From NCBI GenBank assembly GCA_024220505.1, contig JAKZZE010000003.1, positions 1,426,001 to 1,490,000 on the forward strand: a stretch of 64,000 nucleotides of DNA, written 5' to 3'. The notes beneath the pieces are model-generated. The model saw nothing but the letters and a program-made list of their open reading frames with translations. It did no database searches and was not told the DNA's origin. The stretch comes from Rhizopus arrhizus (taxonomy: Eukaryota > Mucoromycota > Mucoromycetes > Mucorales > Rhizopodaceae). Shown here piece after piece: positions 34,646 to 49,164 of the stretch (position 1 is its first letter; each line of letters starts with the position of its first letter). The position numbers and the translations under genes were made by a program.

Positions 34646-35271
34646 ATGGAAAACACACAACAAAAACCAGAATGTAGTAAAAATGCATTACAAGATGAAT
34701 CTTCTGAATCAACAGATGTTGAACCGCCTTTTTTGATTAGAACAAAGACGAAAGAAGAAAAGGACGAGATGAGGCAAAGATATAAAGAACAGCAACATAA
34801 CAAACATAAAGCGGGACCCTACAGTCTCTTAGGAAAGATTTACTCAAGGTTTTCAACTTCATATTTATTAGAGAATAAATCAGCTACTGCAAGAGATCAT
34901 TTAGCCAATGAACGTACCTTTTTAGCTTGGCTACGGACTTCATTATCACTAATCACTGTTGGTGTGGGTAAGTGATTAAGCAGGATTATATGTATTTGGT
35001 ATTTATATCATAATATATAGCCATCACACAATTATATCATTTGTCACCTCAATCTAATGATCAAACAAAGGCTGGCAAATCAATAGGTGCAACCTTTGTT
35101 GTATTTAGTATCGTTTTCCTTTATTTTGCTAATGCTAGATACTTTCACACCCAGATTGCCTTAACTAAAGGGCAATTTCCTGCAAGTAGAGGGGCAGTGC
35201 TTTTTGGATCTACTTGTATATTAGCCGTATTAATTGCCATGTTTATCGTTATTTTATTAGGTTTAAATTAA
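34646..35271 (+). CDS. DUF202-domain membrane protein
   Basis: Spliced as join(34646..34967,35021..35271), 190 aa, one 53-nt intron inside VGV/AIT. A hydrophilic, charged N-terminus of about 75 residues (rich in Glu, Lys, Gln) is followed by the DUF202 signature ARDHLANERTFLAWLRTSLS running into helix 1, then two more helices (about 125-145 and 165-188). In fungi DUF202 occurs alone or at the end of the vacuolar transporter chaperone (VTC) polyphosphate complex. No SPX or polymerase domain is present, so it is a stand-alone member; exact function not known. Confidence 0.85.
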
Positions 35272-35972
35272 ATTACATATAAAACACTTTCTTTTAATCC
35301 ATTACTGGCATAAAGTCTGTATTCTATAAGCAATTACACTGTACAATATTATTTATATTTATTATGATCCTTTGACTTGTACAAGCTTCAAGATTCACTT
35401 TCTTTTTTTATAGACGTTTCATCGATTTGATAACTGCACCATCCTTCTATTTCGTTTTATTCTCCAACAAAAAACAAAAGAATATTTTTAAAATTTGAAA
35501 GCCACAGCTAAACAATTAATGCTTAATAGCAACGAATCACATTTAGTTTTTTACCAGATTGTTTTCATCTTCGCCATCTCATATTTTACAACTATACTAT
35601 AAAGTAATATTCATATACCAACTTTGATTGCATTGAGCTTTGAGGGTGTATACCAAGTATATGGGCTTGACAATTAAATTGAGGCAACATAAGAGATATT
35701 TTATAGACGGAGTTGAACCATAATGCATGTCGTTGTGTTCCTGATTTGAAATGGACCTTTCGAGATCTCTTCTAACCAGTCGTGTCACACAAATCGAGAT
35801 ATAAGGAAGCTATCAACATGGAGTTGCTTTACTTTATACGGTCTACTAACTTGAGGGTAAAACAGTTTGTAAACTATTTTTATATTCTTTTTTTCTTTCT
35901 TATTTTATATATAACATTCTTCTTACTTTTCTTTTTAATTTATATTATACTAAGAGGATCAAAACACAAAGC
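35272..35972. other. intergenic
   Basis: 3' flank of the DUF202 gene and promoter of the kelch gene; T-rich tract at 35880-35945. No gene seen. Confidence 0.5.
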
Positions 35973-37691
35973 ATGAAATACCTTAAGCTGCTCATATTTA
36001 TCTTTATACAACTCTCATCTATTTATGCAGAGGGACGAAAATACTCAACTGCACACTATTTCCAAAATGGCACCATTTATATCCTAGGCGGCACAAACAG
36101 CGCAGATAATTCCGATTTTGCTTCACCCTTACTCACCTTACAATTCAATAGTACCGATCTCTCAATTCATCCTACAGAAACAACCAATAATCATTTTATA
36201 CCCTCTGTTGGACATACCTCTCATTTGCTATCATCTAACCATTCAATTACTTCCTTTTTTGGCTTACATCCACCACATTACAAAAATCACACGAATAACA
36301 ACGGACCTTCCCCAAGGTTTAGACATACCTCAATTGCAATAAGCCGTCAGATCTACCTCATTGGTGGTCTATCTGTGACCGCGCATCAGCCTGTCTCTGA
36401 TCCAATCTGGACATATTCATTGTCAAATCAGACATGGGCCCAGGTCCCTTGTTCGGATGTTGCGATGGCAGGACACGTCACTTTTTCATATCAACAATGG
36501 ATCATTTCTTGTTTTAGCAGCAGTAGCAGTTGCTGGTGGTATGATACACTTACCTCTCAGTCAACTCTTGTAGCAAAAAACCATTCTGCAGCATGGCCTG
36601 ACGCTCGTAAGGACGCGACTATAACCCAAATAGACGATCGAAGATATATTGTATTTGGTGGCGAAAATCAAGGAGAAGTCTTGCAGGATCTGTGGCAACT
36701 TGATTTGGATACGCCATTTATAATGACATGGACACAATTGAAATCAAATGGTCGATCTAGGTCTGGACACGTAGGAATCTTGATTGATGATTTGATCCTG
36801 TACTATGGTGGACAAGAAAGTGCTTTATCGATGGCAAGCGAGCCTCTATACTGGAATATAACTAGTCAAAACTGGATCAATACAAATAAAAGAGTTAGTT
36901 TATATAGATCTCAAGCCGATTTGAGCAGCGGTGGAAGCCTTGGTGGTGCAGCCATAGGAGGCATCGTCGCGGGTATCATCGTCGCAGTGGCTATCGCGAT
37001 TGGATTCTTCTTATGTAAAAGACGCAAAGCACAAAAGCAAGACATTCAGGCCAACTCAAGAGCGGCAAGAACCATGAGGGAACTGGCTTTAGATGAAAAG
37101 ATACAAATGACGAATTCCATGGTATTCGATACCAAACCATTCCTTAGTCTACCTGAGCTGGCAGTAACGAATCCAATGAATGTTCGAATTAGTGCTATCT
37201 CGCTTGGAACTCAATTTAAATTCTCTACCGAGGATTATTATAACAAACACCCAACACTCAAAGAAGAAGAAGAGTTTCATACAGTCAACATTTCCGATGA
37301 TTCACAACAGCAAAAAGGGCTAAAAAGATTGACACTTAATTTATTTTCAAATCACTCATCAAGTAACACTATACCCAAAGATCAATCAGGAAACCTTTCA
37401 TCAACACAACCTAAGTCGCAGAAGGTAGCAGACAGAGCTTCTTTAGGCGCTAAATCGGTTGCTTCAGTACAATGGGTTGGATTTAATGATGGAATGGATT
37501 ATAAAGGAAGACAGTGGCGTGATAGTTCAAGTTCTTCACTTCATTTAGCAGTCAAGAACGCACAACGAGCCAGTTCTTATTATAGTAATGAGAGTAATCA
37601 ATCTACACCAAGGACTCCTATGTTTCCTCATCATCTTCGTGATTCGATTGTTATCAATTATCCTCAAGAAAGTAACCCTAAAAAGCAATAG
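35973..37691 (+). CDS. kelch-repeat single-pass membrane protein
   Basis: Intron-free 572-aa protein. Signal peptide MKYLKLLIFIFIQLSSIYAE. The outside region (about 20-320) carries degenerate kelch blades, seen as GTIYILGG, RQIYLIGGL, RRYIVFGGENQGE...LWQLDL and LILYYGG, with many N-glycosylation sequons. One glycine-rich membrane helix follows (about 322-348, GGIVAGIIVAVAIAIGFFLC), then KRRK and a cytoplasmic tail of about 220 residues rich in Ser, Asn and Gln. This architecture (secreted beta-propeller, helix, disordered tail) is common and much expanded in Mucorales and resembles fungal surface or cell-end proteins. Ligand and role are not known. Confidence 0.8.
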   Translation: MKYLKLLIFIFIQLSSIYAEGRKYSTAHYFQNGTIYILGGTNSADNSDFASPLLTLQFNSTDLSIHPTETTNNHFIPSVGHTSHLLSSNHSITSFFGLHPPHYKNHTNNNGPSPRFRHTSIAISRQIYLIGGLSVTAHQPVSDPIWTYSLSNQTWAQVPCSDVAMAGHVTFSYQQWIISCFSSSSSCWWYDTLTSQSTLVAKNHSAAWPDARKDATITQIDDRRYIVFGGENQGEVLQDLWQLDLDTPFIMTWTQLKSNGRSRSGHVGILIDDLILYYGGQESALSMASEPLYWNITSQNWINTNKRVSLYRSQADLSSGGSLGGAAIGGIVAGIIVAVAIAIGFFLCKRRKAQKQDIQANSRAARTMRELALDEKIQMTNSMVFDTKPFLSLPELAVTNPMNVRISAISLGTQFKFSTEDYYNKHPTLKEEEEFHTVNISDDSQQQKGLKRLTLNLFSNHSSSNTIPKDQSGNLSSTQPKSQKVADRASLGAKSVASVQWVGFNDGMDYKGRQWRDSSSSSLHLAVKNAQRASSYYSNESNQSTPRTPMFPHHLRDSIVINYPQESNPKKQ

Positions 37692-38355
37692 ATAACCACT
37701 TTGTTAATGTATAGAACAGGTTGACCCCTTAAAAGTTAATAATGATAATAAAATGTTCAACGAGGCTAATATAAAAAACAGCCTTTTTTAATTAGTGTAT
37801 ATATTCAAGTTTATTACTCAAATAATGTTTTTGAATAACTATTAGGTAAGCCCATTTATGAAAATAGCCTGTAAGAATACATAACAAAGCGCGAAATAAA
37901 CATGGCTTGATCACATGCAATAACAAGGGTGGCATTCAATAAGAAGAAGCAACAAATGAATTAAATCTCCTTATTTAATTACCGTAAACATTATGAAGGA
38001 TTAGCAACAGTGCTCGGTTAGTAACTGTCTATTTTTTTTTACTTTTTATTTTATCAAATTGAATGTCATTTTTAAAATGTTCTCGTGTAAGCAAATAAAT
38101 CAATAATTACAATATTTTATTACTGAATGAGTTATTTATACTGTGCTTATCATTTACCACTCTCAAATCACTTGATTCTACTGAAATCATTTCTGTTTAC
38201 AGAAATCCTTTGCATGAATGATATTTTTTCTGTAAGGAGAACGTTGAGCTTTTTCAGCCAATCAAAAGCTTATATTAATTTAAAAGGGGAACACAAATGA
38301 AAGCAGTTGTTTTCTTTTTTTTTTTTCTTTACAGAAAAACCTGAAACAAGGGTTA
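37692..38355. other. intergenic
   Basis: No gene. Promoter of the BI-1-like gene at the right, with a T-rich tract at about 38310-38335. Confidence 0.5.
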
Positions 38356-39395
38356 ATGAGCAGTAATAGGTATAACGCAATCAACAGTCCCTTACAAAGA
38401 ACTGAAACCAGATACTACTCAGTTGTGGAAATTACAAACTCACTTGAACGATATGGTTCCAGTCAACTTGACCAAGATATCTTTGGAATTACAGTCATTC
38501 GGTCAACAAAGGACCAGCAAATGTGTAAGTAGATTCGGTTATTTACATACAGGTTAAAATGTATTAAACTACTTGAAGTATTTGTTAGAAAAGTGATATT
38601 GATAACCACAGGACAATTTCTACTGGTATCTTTTATAACATTTTTTACTGCACGTATCTATCCACTGTTTCAATGGCTTAGGAATAGGTATAAACAAAGA
38701 ATATATCATTTTTGTATCCTAAAATGCATTTTAGTACTTATTCTTGGTGGATAACTTCATTACCAGTCGCCATAGTGGCAGTAATTATGTTATGGCAGCT
38801 AAAGACGCAGCACAAACAATTAAGTATTGCAAGTAGAATAACCATGCTATCATTATTTACTGTATCAATGGCTGTAGTAGCCTCAAATACCAGTAAGCTT
38901 ATTATAAGTTTCCCTTATCCATACCTGACAATTTAAATAGTATCAAAGTTAATATATGTAGAAGGCACTTTGGTGATGATGATGTCTATTTCAGGTTTAT
39001 GCTGCTTACTGCTATATACATTACAAAAGAAGTTTCCCTTCTCAGGCGCACTTCCATTGTAAGTATAAAAATTTATTAAGCAAAAAAGATGTTAATTTAT
39101 TTGCAGTGTTTGTAGTTTAGGCGCTATTTGCTTGAGTTCACTTTGGTTAAGATGGATTTATGAAATGGATCCATTAGAAATTGTCACTCCCATTGCAGTA
39201 GCGAGTTTAGTGTGTATTTACGTTGTAGTTGAAATTTATTTTGTGATGATTGATTTGTATTTAGAAGATTATATACTTGCAAATGTATACCTATTTGTGG
39301 ATATTGCATACCCCATTCGATTTATACACCATTTTTGTGAATTAACTGATAATACAAATACATTTCCAGAGATTTTGTATCCTGGGGACGTTTAA
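38356..39395 (+). CDS. Bax inhibitor-1 (TMBIM)-like membrane protein, divergent
   Basis: Spliced as join(38356..38524,38594..38687,38735..38892,38995..39058,39107..39395), 257 aa; the third intron (102 nt) is the longest. A hydrophilic N-terminus of about 55 residues precedes six or seven membrane helices. The C-terminal YFVMIDLYLEDYILANVYLFVDI resembles the end of TMBIM/LFG proteins (DDYILAALNLYLDI), including the acidic residues that form the pH-sensitive di-aspartyl latch in that family. Such proteins are calcium-leak channels of ER or Golgi membranes that restrain cell death. The first helices are weakly conserved, so the assignment rests on topology and the tail. Confidence 0.6.
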
Positions 39396-39565
39396 ATAGA
39401 ATAATACACATTTACCCCTTAACTCATTACTGCATAAGAAAAGTGATTGTAATTTAAAGACCGACGTTGATCTAGAGTGAACTTTGCATAATGAACATGA
39501 CATATTTAATATCCTGTATTTTCAAAGAAGATTTGACCATACGGTAGCTTTTATTTTGCTACTTT

Positions 39566-42124
39566 TTAAGCTACAAATTCACTAAACCTTAAGTCTGCTT
39601 CTTCGTTTAACCATTCTATCCATCTCTTCAAGAATCCACCATCATTTCGGGCAGGAGCTGACCCACCACCTTTGTTTCCTAATAATGTTTCTGAATCACA
39701 TATTACACACAAATGTCTCTTGGCTCGTGTCATAGCCACTATATGACAAAAGATAAATATGATATTATTCCTTTCCTACTTTACTTTCATTTACCGTTGA
39801 GTCTTCTTTTTTCTGCTAAAAAACCTACTTCACCTATATCATTTGATCGAACAAGAGATAAGAGAATAGCCTCTTTTTCACGACCTTGGAAGCCATCCAC
39901 AGTGCCTACTTCAATCCCTGGCCAATTTTCTCTAATCTCTCTTCGTAGCTTTGAAACCTGGAAAGCATACGGAGTAATGACACCAATTTGATCTTGTTGG
40001 AGTCCATCGTTTAACAGTGTTTTAATATGGTGTACTGCAAGCTCAACTTCTAACTCATTTGCTTTACTTTGCTCTTCTTGTGCATCATCTGTGACTTCAT
40101 GTGAGAGTCCGGTATCACTTGTGTCAATAATGACTAATGGCGTATCTGTATTTTCTGTACTTTCCACATCAGGTAGGTCGGCTAAGACATGGTCTGCTAC
40201 ACCAGCATCTGCAATCAACTTATTTTCATACAACTCTTTAGAACTGAATTCCATAATCTTTTTATGCATACGATACTGAACCATAAGCATTCTCTTGATT
40301 TTATTATTGTGCATACTCAACAGGCGATCAAACAATGTTGTGGTAAGATCTGTATCCGTAGGCAATCCTTTTCTTTTCAAAGCCATCTTTTTTCCAATTT
40401 TAACTGGTGATTTGACTGTAGGTGGTAATTGTAAATGGTCTCCTGCCTAAGATACAATAGCTGAATATCCCATTGTATTTTACAATATTTTTGCTTACAA
40501 GAATTGCTTTTTTCGCCTTCAAGAGCGCGATCCAACATTCTGCTTCTAAAGCCTGGGTGGCTTCATCAATAATAACCACATCAAACTCTCGATTCATCAT
40601 ATTCCTACTAGCAGCACTTTTTGATCATGGCATGAGCTTCAAACATTATACTAAATACAACAAGGGCCTTACCCATTTAAAGTGGATATGGTTACTTGAG
40701 CGTTTGTCAACACTTCCTCTATGACTCGCCTCTCTCTTACTCTAAAATCCTTTCGCAAATCCTTCATAAGACCATACATAGCTCTTCTTTCTGTTCTATT
40801 TTTCGACTTTCCAATCTTTGCCAAGGTATCGTCCATCTCTTTTCGAATATCAGACACAATCCTACCAGAATCACAGGTACGTGTGATTATATCTAACGTG
40901 TGGTCTATCACAGTCGGTAAGACTCGAGCAGGGTGTCCAACGCGTACAACTTGAAGTCGGTGTTGAGCAAGTCTTTCTACCAAATTATCTAATTTTTTAA
41001 ATGGTTATATTGCATCAAAATCTCGCTTTTTTTATTTTTATTTTTTTAATACCAACAGATATATTGGATGGACCACAAACCAGAACTTTTTGCCTTTGGT
41101 TGATTGCCAAATGTCTAATGATTTCAACTAACGTATAGGTTTTACCGGTCTGTATACAAAAATTAAGTAGATGCAAAAATGTATTTATAGTAATGGTCTT
41201 ACTCCAGGAGGCCCATGAATCAATGCAATTTCAGGAGAGCCAAGAGCAAATCTTACTGCCTCTTTTTGTGAATCATTTAGCGTCTCATCAAAAAATTCGA
41301 TATCACTCATCCTTTCAGGTGTAGATAGATCGGATTGACCCAATAATACATTAATAAGATTGGAACCACCTTCTTCACATCTCTTTTGAAGTGCTTCTAA
41401 ACCTTTTAGCATTCTATCCAGCAATTATCAAAGCGATGTATTAATATGTCGTTTGTTATAAACATATGCGCCCTTTCTTCTTTTACCTTTCATAGGTTAT
41501 ACTATTTGCTAGTTTTACGCTAAATTATATACTGTTCTTTTAGAAAAAAGAATTATGAGCAAACAAAGTGCGAAGCAACTTACACTTGACAACGTTCCTG
41601 AATCTCGGCTGGTAATTCGTCTTCTACTTCCTGAGAAAGGGCTACAGTCATTCTTGACTCTGTCACTCGAGCAACTACACCTGACCATTTGCCAACATCC
41701 TTTACAGGCTTGTCCTTTTTGTATACGTCTATACCAACAATATCACCTGTTGATATTTTATGAGCAGGAAATATCGGTGGTAAAATATTTGGATTCGCAA
41801 GTTCAAGATCAATCAAACTACATTTTTGCTTTTTCAGTACGAAAAACGGAATATGTTGCGTTTGTACGCGCCATTATATTGTCTTTTTTTTTTATACCTT
41901 TTTCCTCCTAAACCAGTCCTCATTCCTTAATGTTTTGAGAAAATGTCAACATACAATCCCAATATACAATCTTTCTTACCTGTTACTTTTAAACCTACAA
42001 GAGCAATGCCTCGGCGTTGTAGCTGAATTGGTGCATAAGAAGATAAAAGTTTCACAGTTTCTTCTACATCCACTTTTCTCTCTGTTTCTACTAGTTCTAT
42101 TTGGTGAGCAATGAATTCTTCCAT
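39566..42124 (-). CDS. HCS1: superfamily 1 DNA/RNA helicase, IGHMBP2/Hcs1 family
   Basis: Ten exons: complement(join(39566..39738,39795..40446,40499..40616,40673..40988,41053..41149,41203..41413,41487..41519,41584..41817,41898..41925,41980..42124)), 668 aa. Starts [19 protein letters not shown], which lines up with the human IGHMBP2 start; an upstream in-frame ATG at 42202 would add 26 residues and could give a mitochondrial or alternative form. A beta-barrel ([12 protein letters not shown]) precedes the helicase core: Q-type [11 protein letters not shown], Walker A GPPG/TGKT split by an intron, CGPSN, motif [35 protein letters not shown] and VAMTRAKR. The family unwinds DNA and RNA 5'-3' and associates with ribosomes or polymerase alpha. 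No R3H or zinc finger is present, so it resembles yeast Hcs1 (683 aa). Divergent from MED7. Confidence 0.93.
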
Positions 42125-42283
42125 AGAGCGTCTTCCAGAAAAGAAAAAAAGAGCATCTATGCGTGTCGCATAAACCAACTTGCGGTTCAAAAAAGCTGAC
42201 ATTGAAGTGGCTTGTTTATATTTATCTACACGTTATTGGAAACCATTTCTTTTATTTTCTTAAAAAATACATATACACACACA
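42125..42283. promoter_or_regulatory. shared promoter of helicase and MED7 genes
   Basis: Only 159 bases separate the two divergent start codons (81 if the upstream helicase ATG is used). No TATA box is placed convincingly; the arrangement implies a bidirectional promoter. Confidence 0.5.
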
Positions 42284-43103
42284 ATGACTGAACAAACAAC
42301 AAGAAGTGCATGGCCGGATCCACCTAATTATTATAAAAGATATACAGACGAAAACCTGAGATTACTGAAGGAAGCTAAAGAAACTCAGGAATTCCCTATG
42401 GATCCTATCACGTCGCCTTCAATTCCCGAATTTTATATCCAATCTCTTGAACCTCCAGCAGCACCAGCTTCAGAATATACAGTATTTGACCAAAAGTGGC
42501 AGGTAATGACAACGAATTCGAGCTTTAATGTGACAAAGCCGGAGAGAGAAAGAATATAACCAGTTTTTACAAGTAGATTGAAGATCAGTTACCAACTTTA
42601 AATGAACTTGGAGTAAAGCAATTATTTAAAGATGGAGAAATAGGTTTGAATACTGAAATAAACACAACGAGATAAAAAAAAAACTAAAAAGCATAATTAA
42701 TGTCAATATAGATCGCGTACAGGAATTGAAGAGGTTAAATAGAATTTTAATTACGCAATTTTTACAGTTATTAGATACCTTGGTAAAAGATCCAGAGGAG
42801 GTAAAATATGGGTAATTTTAAATACTCGCAATAGAAAATTAAAGACTTGATAGTTTGGTAAATACATAGAGAATATCAGTACTACATTTATCAACATGCA
42901 TCATATTTTAAATGCTTATCGTCCACACCAAGCAAGAGAAACTTTGAGATTACTTATGGAAGATCAAATTGCAAAGAAACGCCAGCAAACTCAAGAGATA
43001 AGAGAGTAAGGGCAATTCTATTCTTTTAAACTTGTAATTAATCAAAAAAAATAGAAAAATTAAGGAAACATTAAACACTCTCCAAGCAATTGAGCATGAA
43101 TAA
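42284..43103 (+). CDS. MED7: Mediator complex subunit 7
   Basis: Five exons: join(42284..42502,42577..42643,42712..42800,42854..43005,43055..43103), 191 aa. The N-terminus has the MED7 hallmark [19 protein letters not shown]. The proline-rich linker and YTVFDQKWQ follow, then the coiled-coil half beginning [17 protein letters not shown] and [20 protein letters not shown], and [20 protein letters not shown] with [13 protein letters not shown]7 pairs with MED21 to form the hinge of the Mediator middle module, essential for RNA polymerase II transcription. Length and order agree with fungal orthologs. The frame starting 72 bases upstream of 42284 is leader. Confidence 0.93.
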
Positions 43104-43185
43104 ATGTGTAAATAAAACATCAAATTTTAAAAATCAGACAAAAAGTTACTTTTTTTTTTCTTCCTCTCTTTTCTTAACGATCAAA

Positions 43186-46116
<2,931 letters not shown>

Positions 46117-46193
46117 TAGTAATAAAGAAGAACTACAGATTTATAAAACTTTGTACAGTAACGCAATATTTATTTTTTGAGGAGACAAAGGCT

Positions 46194-48739
46194 TTAATCC
46201 CTCTTTGCCTTCTTCTTTTTCTTTTTTTGAGGCTCATTATTTATTTCTTCTATTACTAGTTCACTTGCAATATCTTCTGTAAGCGTTTGTTTATGTTTTC
46301 TTTTAGAAGCCTTTTTTGCGATTTCATTCATTGCTTCATCAATTGTTTCGGTATTCTTTGGAAGGAGATTTTTGCGGTTTCTTTTAGAAGTCTTTTTCTT
46401 CTCATCATTTACTTCTTCAATAATCTTTGGTGATGACTGTTTGCGGTTTTTCTTTTGGGATTTATTTATAGCGATATCACTTGCCTCTTCAGTAACAGCC
46501 GGCTCAACGCCTGCTGGAGCTAACTGCTTACGTTTTTTTTTAGGAGTCTTTTTTGTCATAGATTTGTCTTCTACATCATTCATAATTAATTCTGTTTTTA
46601 TGCTTCGCCTGCTTCTTCTAGTTGCAGATGATTCTGCAATAATTTTAGACTGTTCTATTTCAGTTTCATCTTGCGCAGCTTCTTGTTCCTCCTCTGATAA
46701 ATCATCATCCTCTTCCTTCAATTTTTTATCAGCAGCAGCCTTTTTGTTACTTTTTCGACCTTTGGTTTGAGTCGTTTCAATACCTTTACTAGGTATATAG
46801 GACTCTTCGTTAACAGGTTGTAAATCATAAAGCTTATATAACTCAAGTACAGCTTGTTCTATAAGTGTACAATGTGTAAGGCTACAAAAAAAGTCTATGT
46901 AAGATTTTTACCTTTGTCCTTTGCTTCAATCATCAAGTCAACATCGTCTGTAGTAGGTGGAAGATTCTAAAAAGATATTTAGGTTGTTTGCTAGTAAAGC
47001 ATATACAATTAATTTAATACCTTAACCCTATTCACAAATAACAATAAGCAACTTTTTTGGTTTGAAAAAGTATCCTAAATTTTGTTTACCTGTCACTGTG
47101 AGCCCTCAATTCCATAATTGTTTTTGCTCCTCTTCTAGACTCAGAATAGTGTTGCTATCAGACAAATTAGTTTTGCGAGTTTACCGAGTAATGTTTTTAC
47201 TCACCTTTGGTTTTATTCCTTTATCCATCCATATTTTATTGATAGTTGGTAATAAGCTTACAAGATCTGTTATAGTACCAGGGTTGATGCTATCAACTGT
47301 TTAAGTATTTTTTTTTAATTAGGCTTGTAGCTTACTAATGATGATGCCTAAAGTGGTAGAAAGGTGGTTAGATTATAAATTACACAATCAAATATAAACA
47401 TTTACCAGTCCAAAACAAGAGGAACACTTAGTTTTTGACATACAGGAAGCAGATCAGAGACAGAGTATCCAAGTTCATCATTTTCCAGAACCTAAAAACA
47501 AAATATTTATTATTTAATTCTACTGTAAAATTTTCCTAGTTACCAATCGTCTCTTAACATTCTCTGGAAGATTTACATACTCTTGTTCAAATCTCTATAA
47601 ACGTGTAAGAAAAATAATAGTTTATGAATATATAAATTTACAGCTATAGCAGCTTCCTTATCACCTAGTATAAATGAGTTGTAAATATTCTGTTAGATAT
47701 AATCATAATTTTTACTTGGGCACTTTACCGTAAACGCCTCCCATGTGTCTTTTTAATATAAAAGTAAGATTAGTAAACAAGAGAGTTTTATATACCTGTT
47801 CTCCTTACATGATCATTATAGAATCTTTGTCAAGTCCCATTAAATCCATCATTTTTGCGTGATCTAATAAAGTTAAAATAATACATATAGCCTATTTAAT
47901 AATATTTTACGCTTTAATTCTCGAATAGTATTCACTATCACTTTAGGTGTAAGCGACACTAATTGGTTAAATTGTCCTGGGTGGGTTGTCTAAAATATAC
48001 ATTGTAAATAACTTTGCTTGTTTCTATCTATACAAATTTACCAATCTGTGATTATACTTTCTAGCCAATACACCAACCTCGGCAAGTGCATCTTTAGCAA
48101 AATCAATATCATAGCTTTATTATAAAGTTGGGTAAGCAAGACAAACATGTACTTGATATTTTCTTACCCTGCTTTCTCGTGAGTAGCAAATGGAAATATA
48201 TCACTCGATATTCTCATGAATTTAATATTATTTTCTATAACAAAAGTTTTATTCAACATCAGCCAGTATTCATGTAAATAAAAAATGACTTTTACCTTCA
48301 TTCCATTGAATCAATTTCTTTAAGTCAGCAATATTCTACTAAATATAAGCATGGCAAAATCAATCACATTCTTTTTCTTTTAACCTGCAATGATAGCTCC
48401 TGAAGATATTCAATCCCTTTTGATAATGCATTACCTAATAAGATACATTCAGTATAGTGCAAAAAACAATATATATAGCGTTTTGCTTTACTCAAACGAC
48501 ATGTTCTTGAACAAAATACACTAGGTTTTTCTTTTCTAAGAACGGTATTCAAGCAACTAGATAATAAATTTAATAAATCAAGTGAGATGCACAACGCATA
48601 TATGAGCATACGCATAACCTAATCTTCCTTTAAACTCTCTTGGGTTTTTATGAACATAACGACTGACATCTACTGCTCTGTTTTGTGTCGTCGTCTGAAC
48701 TTCAGTTGTCACAGTTGTAATTTCCTGTTTTAGGATCAT
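46194..48739 (-). CDS. UVE1: UV-damage endonuclease (UVDE) with Lys-rich tail
   Basis: Eighteen exons: complement(join(46194..46858,46912..46966,47021..47027,47090..47154,47205..47289,47336..47347,47406..47491,47544..47594,47642..47664,47729..47748,47809..47863,47911..47989,48042..48114,48168..48234,48296..48335,48385..48434,48492..48556,48612..48739)), 541 aa. It includes exons of 7 and 12 nt, both needed for frame. The catalytic TIM barrel (about 35-340) shows KPSVFCSRTCRL, NNIKFMRISSDIFPF, THPGQF, VLENDELGYSV, VLDWHHHYINPG, QHYSESRRGA, RAHSDR and DDVDLMIEAKDK, which provide the metal ligands. UVDE nicks 5' of UV photoproducts and other lesions, independently of nucleotide excision repair. 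The tail (about 345-541) is acidic, then four lysine-rich repeats (KKTPKKKRKQ, QKKNRKQ, KKTSKRNRKN, KKASKRKHKQ), probably nuclear-localising or DNA-binding. S. pombe Uve1 has a long N-terminal part missing here; the frame is open upstream to a CAG near 48830, so an extra 5' exon is possible. Confidence 0.88.
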
Positions 48740-49164
48740 TGATAATTTTAAATTAACAGCTGTTGCAGTTTTGACAGGTGTTATGTTTATTCTACTAATA
48801 AATGGTAGAAATGATCTATTGTATCTGAAAATTGTAACAAATTATAAAGAAAATGAAGTTGCACTATTTTTGTTTTTATCTGTAAGAATTGAATTAAATA
48901 TCCCTCTTCATCGATCATTTGTTTCATTCGATTCGATTTTGAGCCAATTGATTTTAAAAGACAGGGGATGGGCTTTATTTTTTTGTAATGCAGCTAAATA
49001 CATTAACACAGTTTCATTAGTGATAGAATCATAAAAACGTAGATGTTTAATCATTATTTTTGTTTGTTGTAAAAGAGTTTTGAAAAAGATAGAATATCAT
49101 CAGCACTTGTAATTGTACTTGTATAAGTGTATTAGTAAAGTAGTTTTACATCATCACATTTGAC
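48740..49164. other. spacer between UVDE and transacylase genes
   Basis: On the minus strand the UVDE frame stays open from 48739 up to a possible 3' splice site (ACAATTTTCAG near 48830), encoding a Ser/Arg/Thr-rich stretch that would suit an organelle-targeting presequence. No first exon could be fixed. The rest is the 3' untranslated region of the transacylase gene. Confidence 0.4.

Noticed and set aside
46372..46770. 132-codon plus-strand frame
   Set aside because: Antisense of the lysine-rich UVDE tail, giving Phe/Leu-rich sequence.
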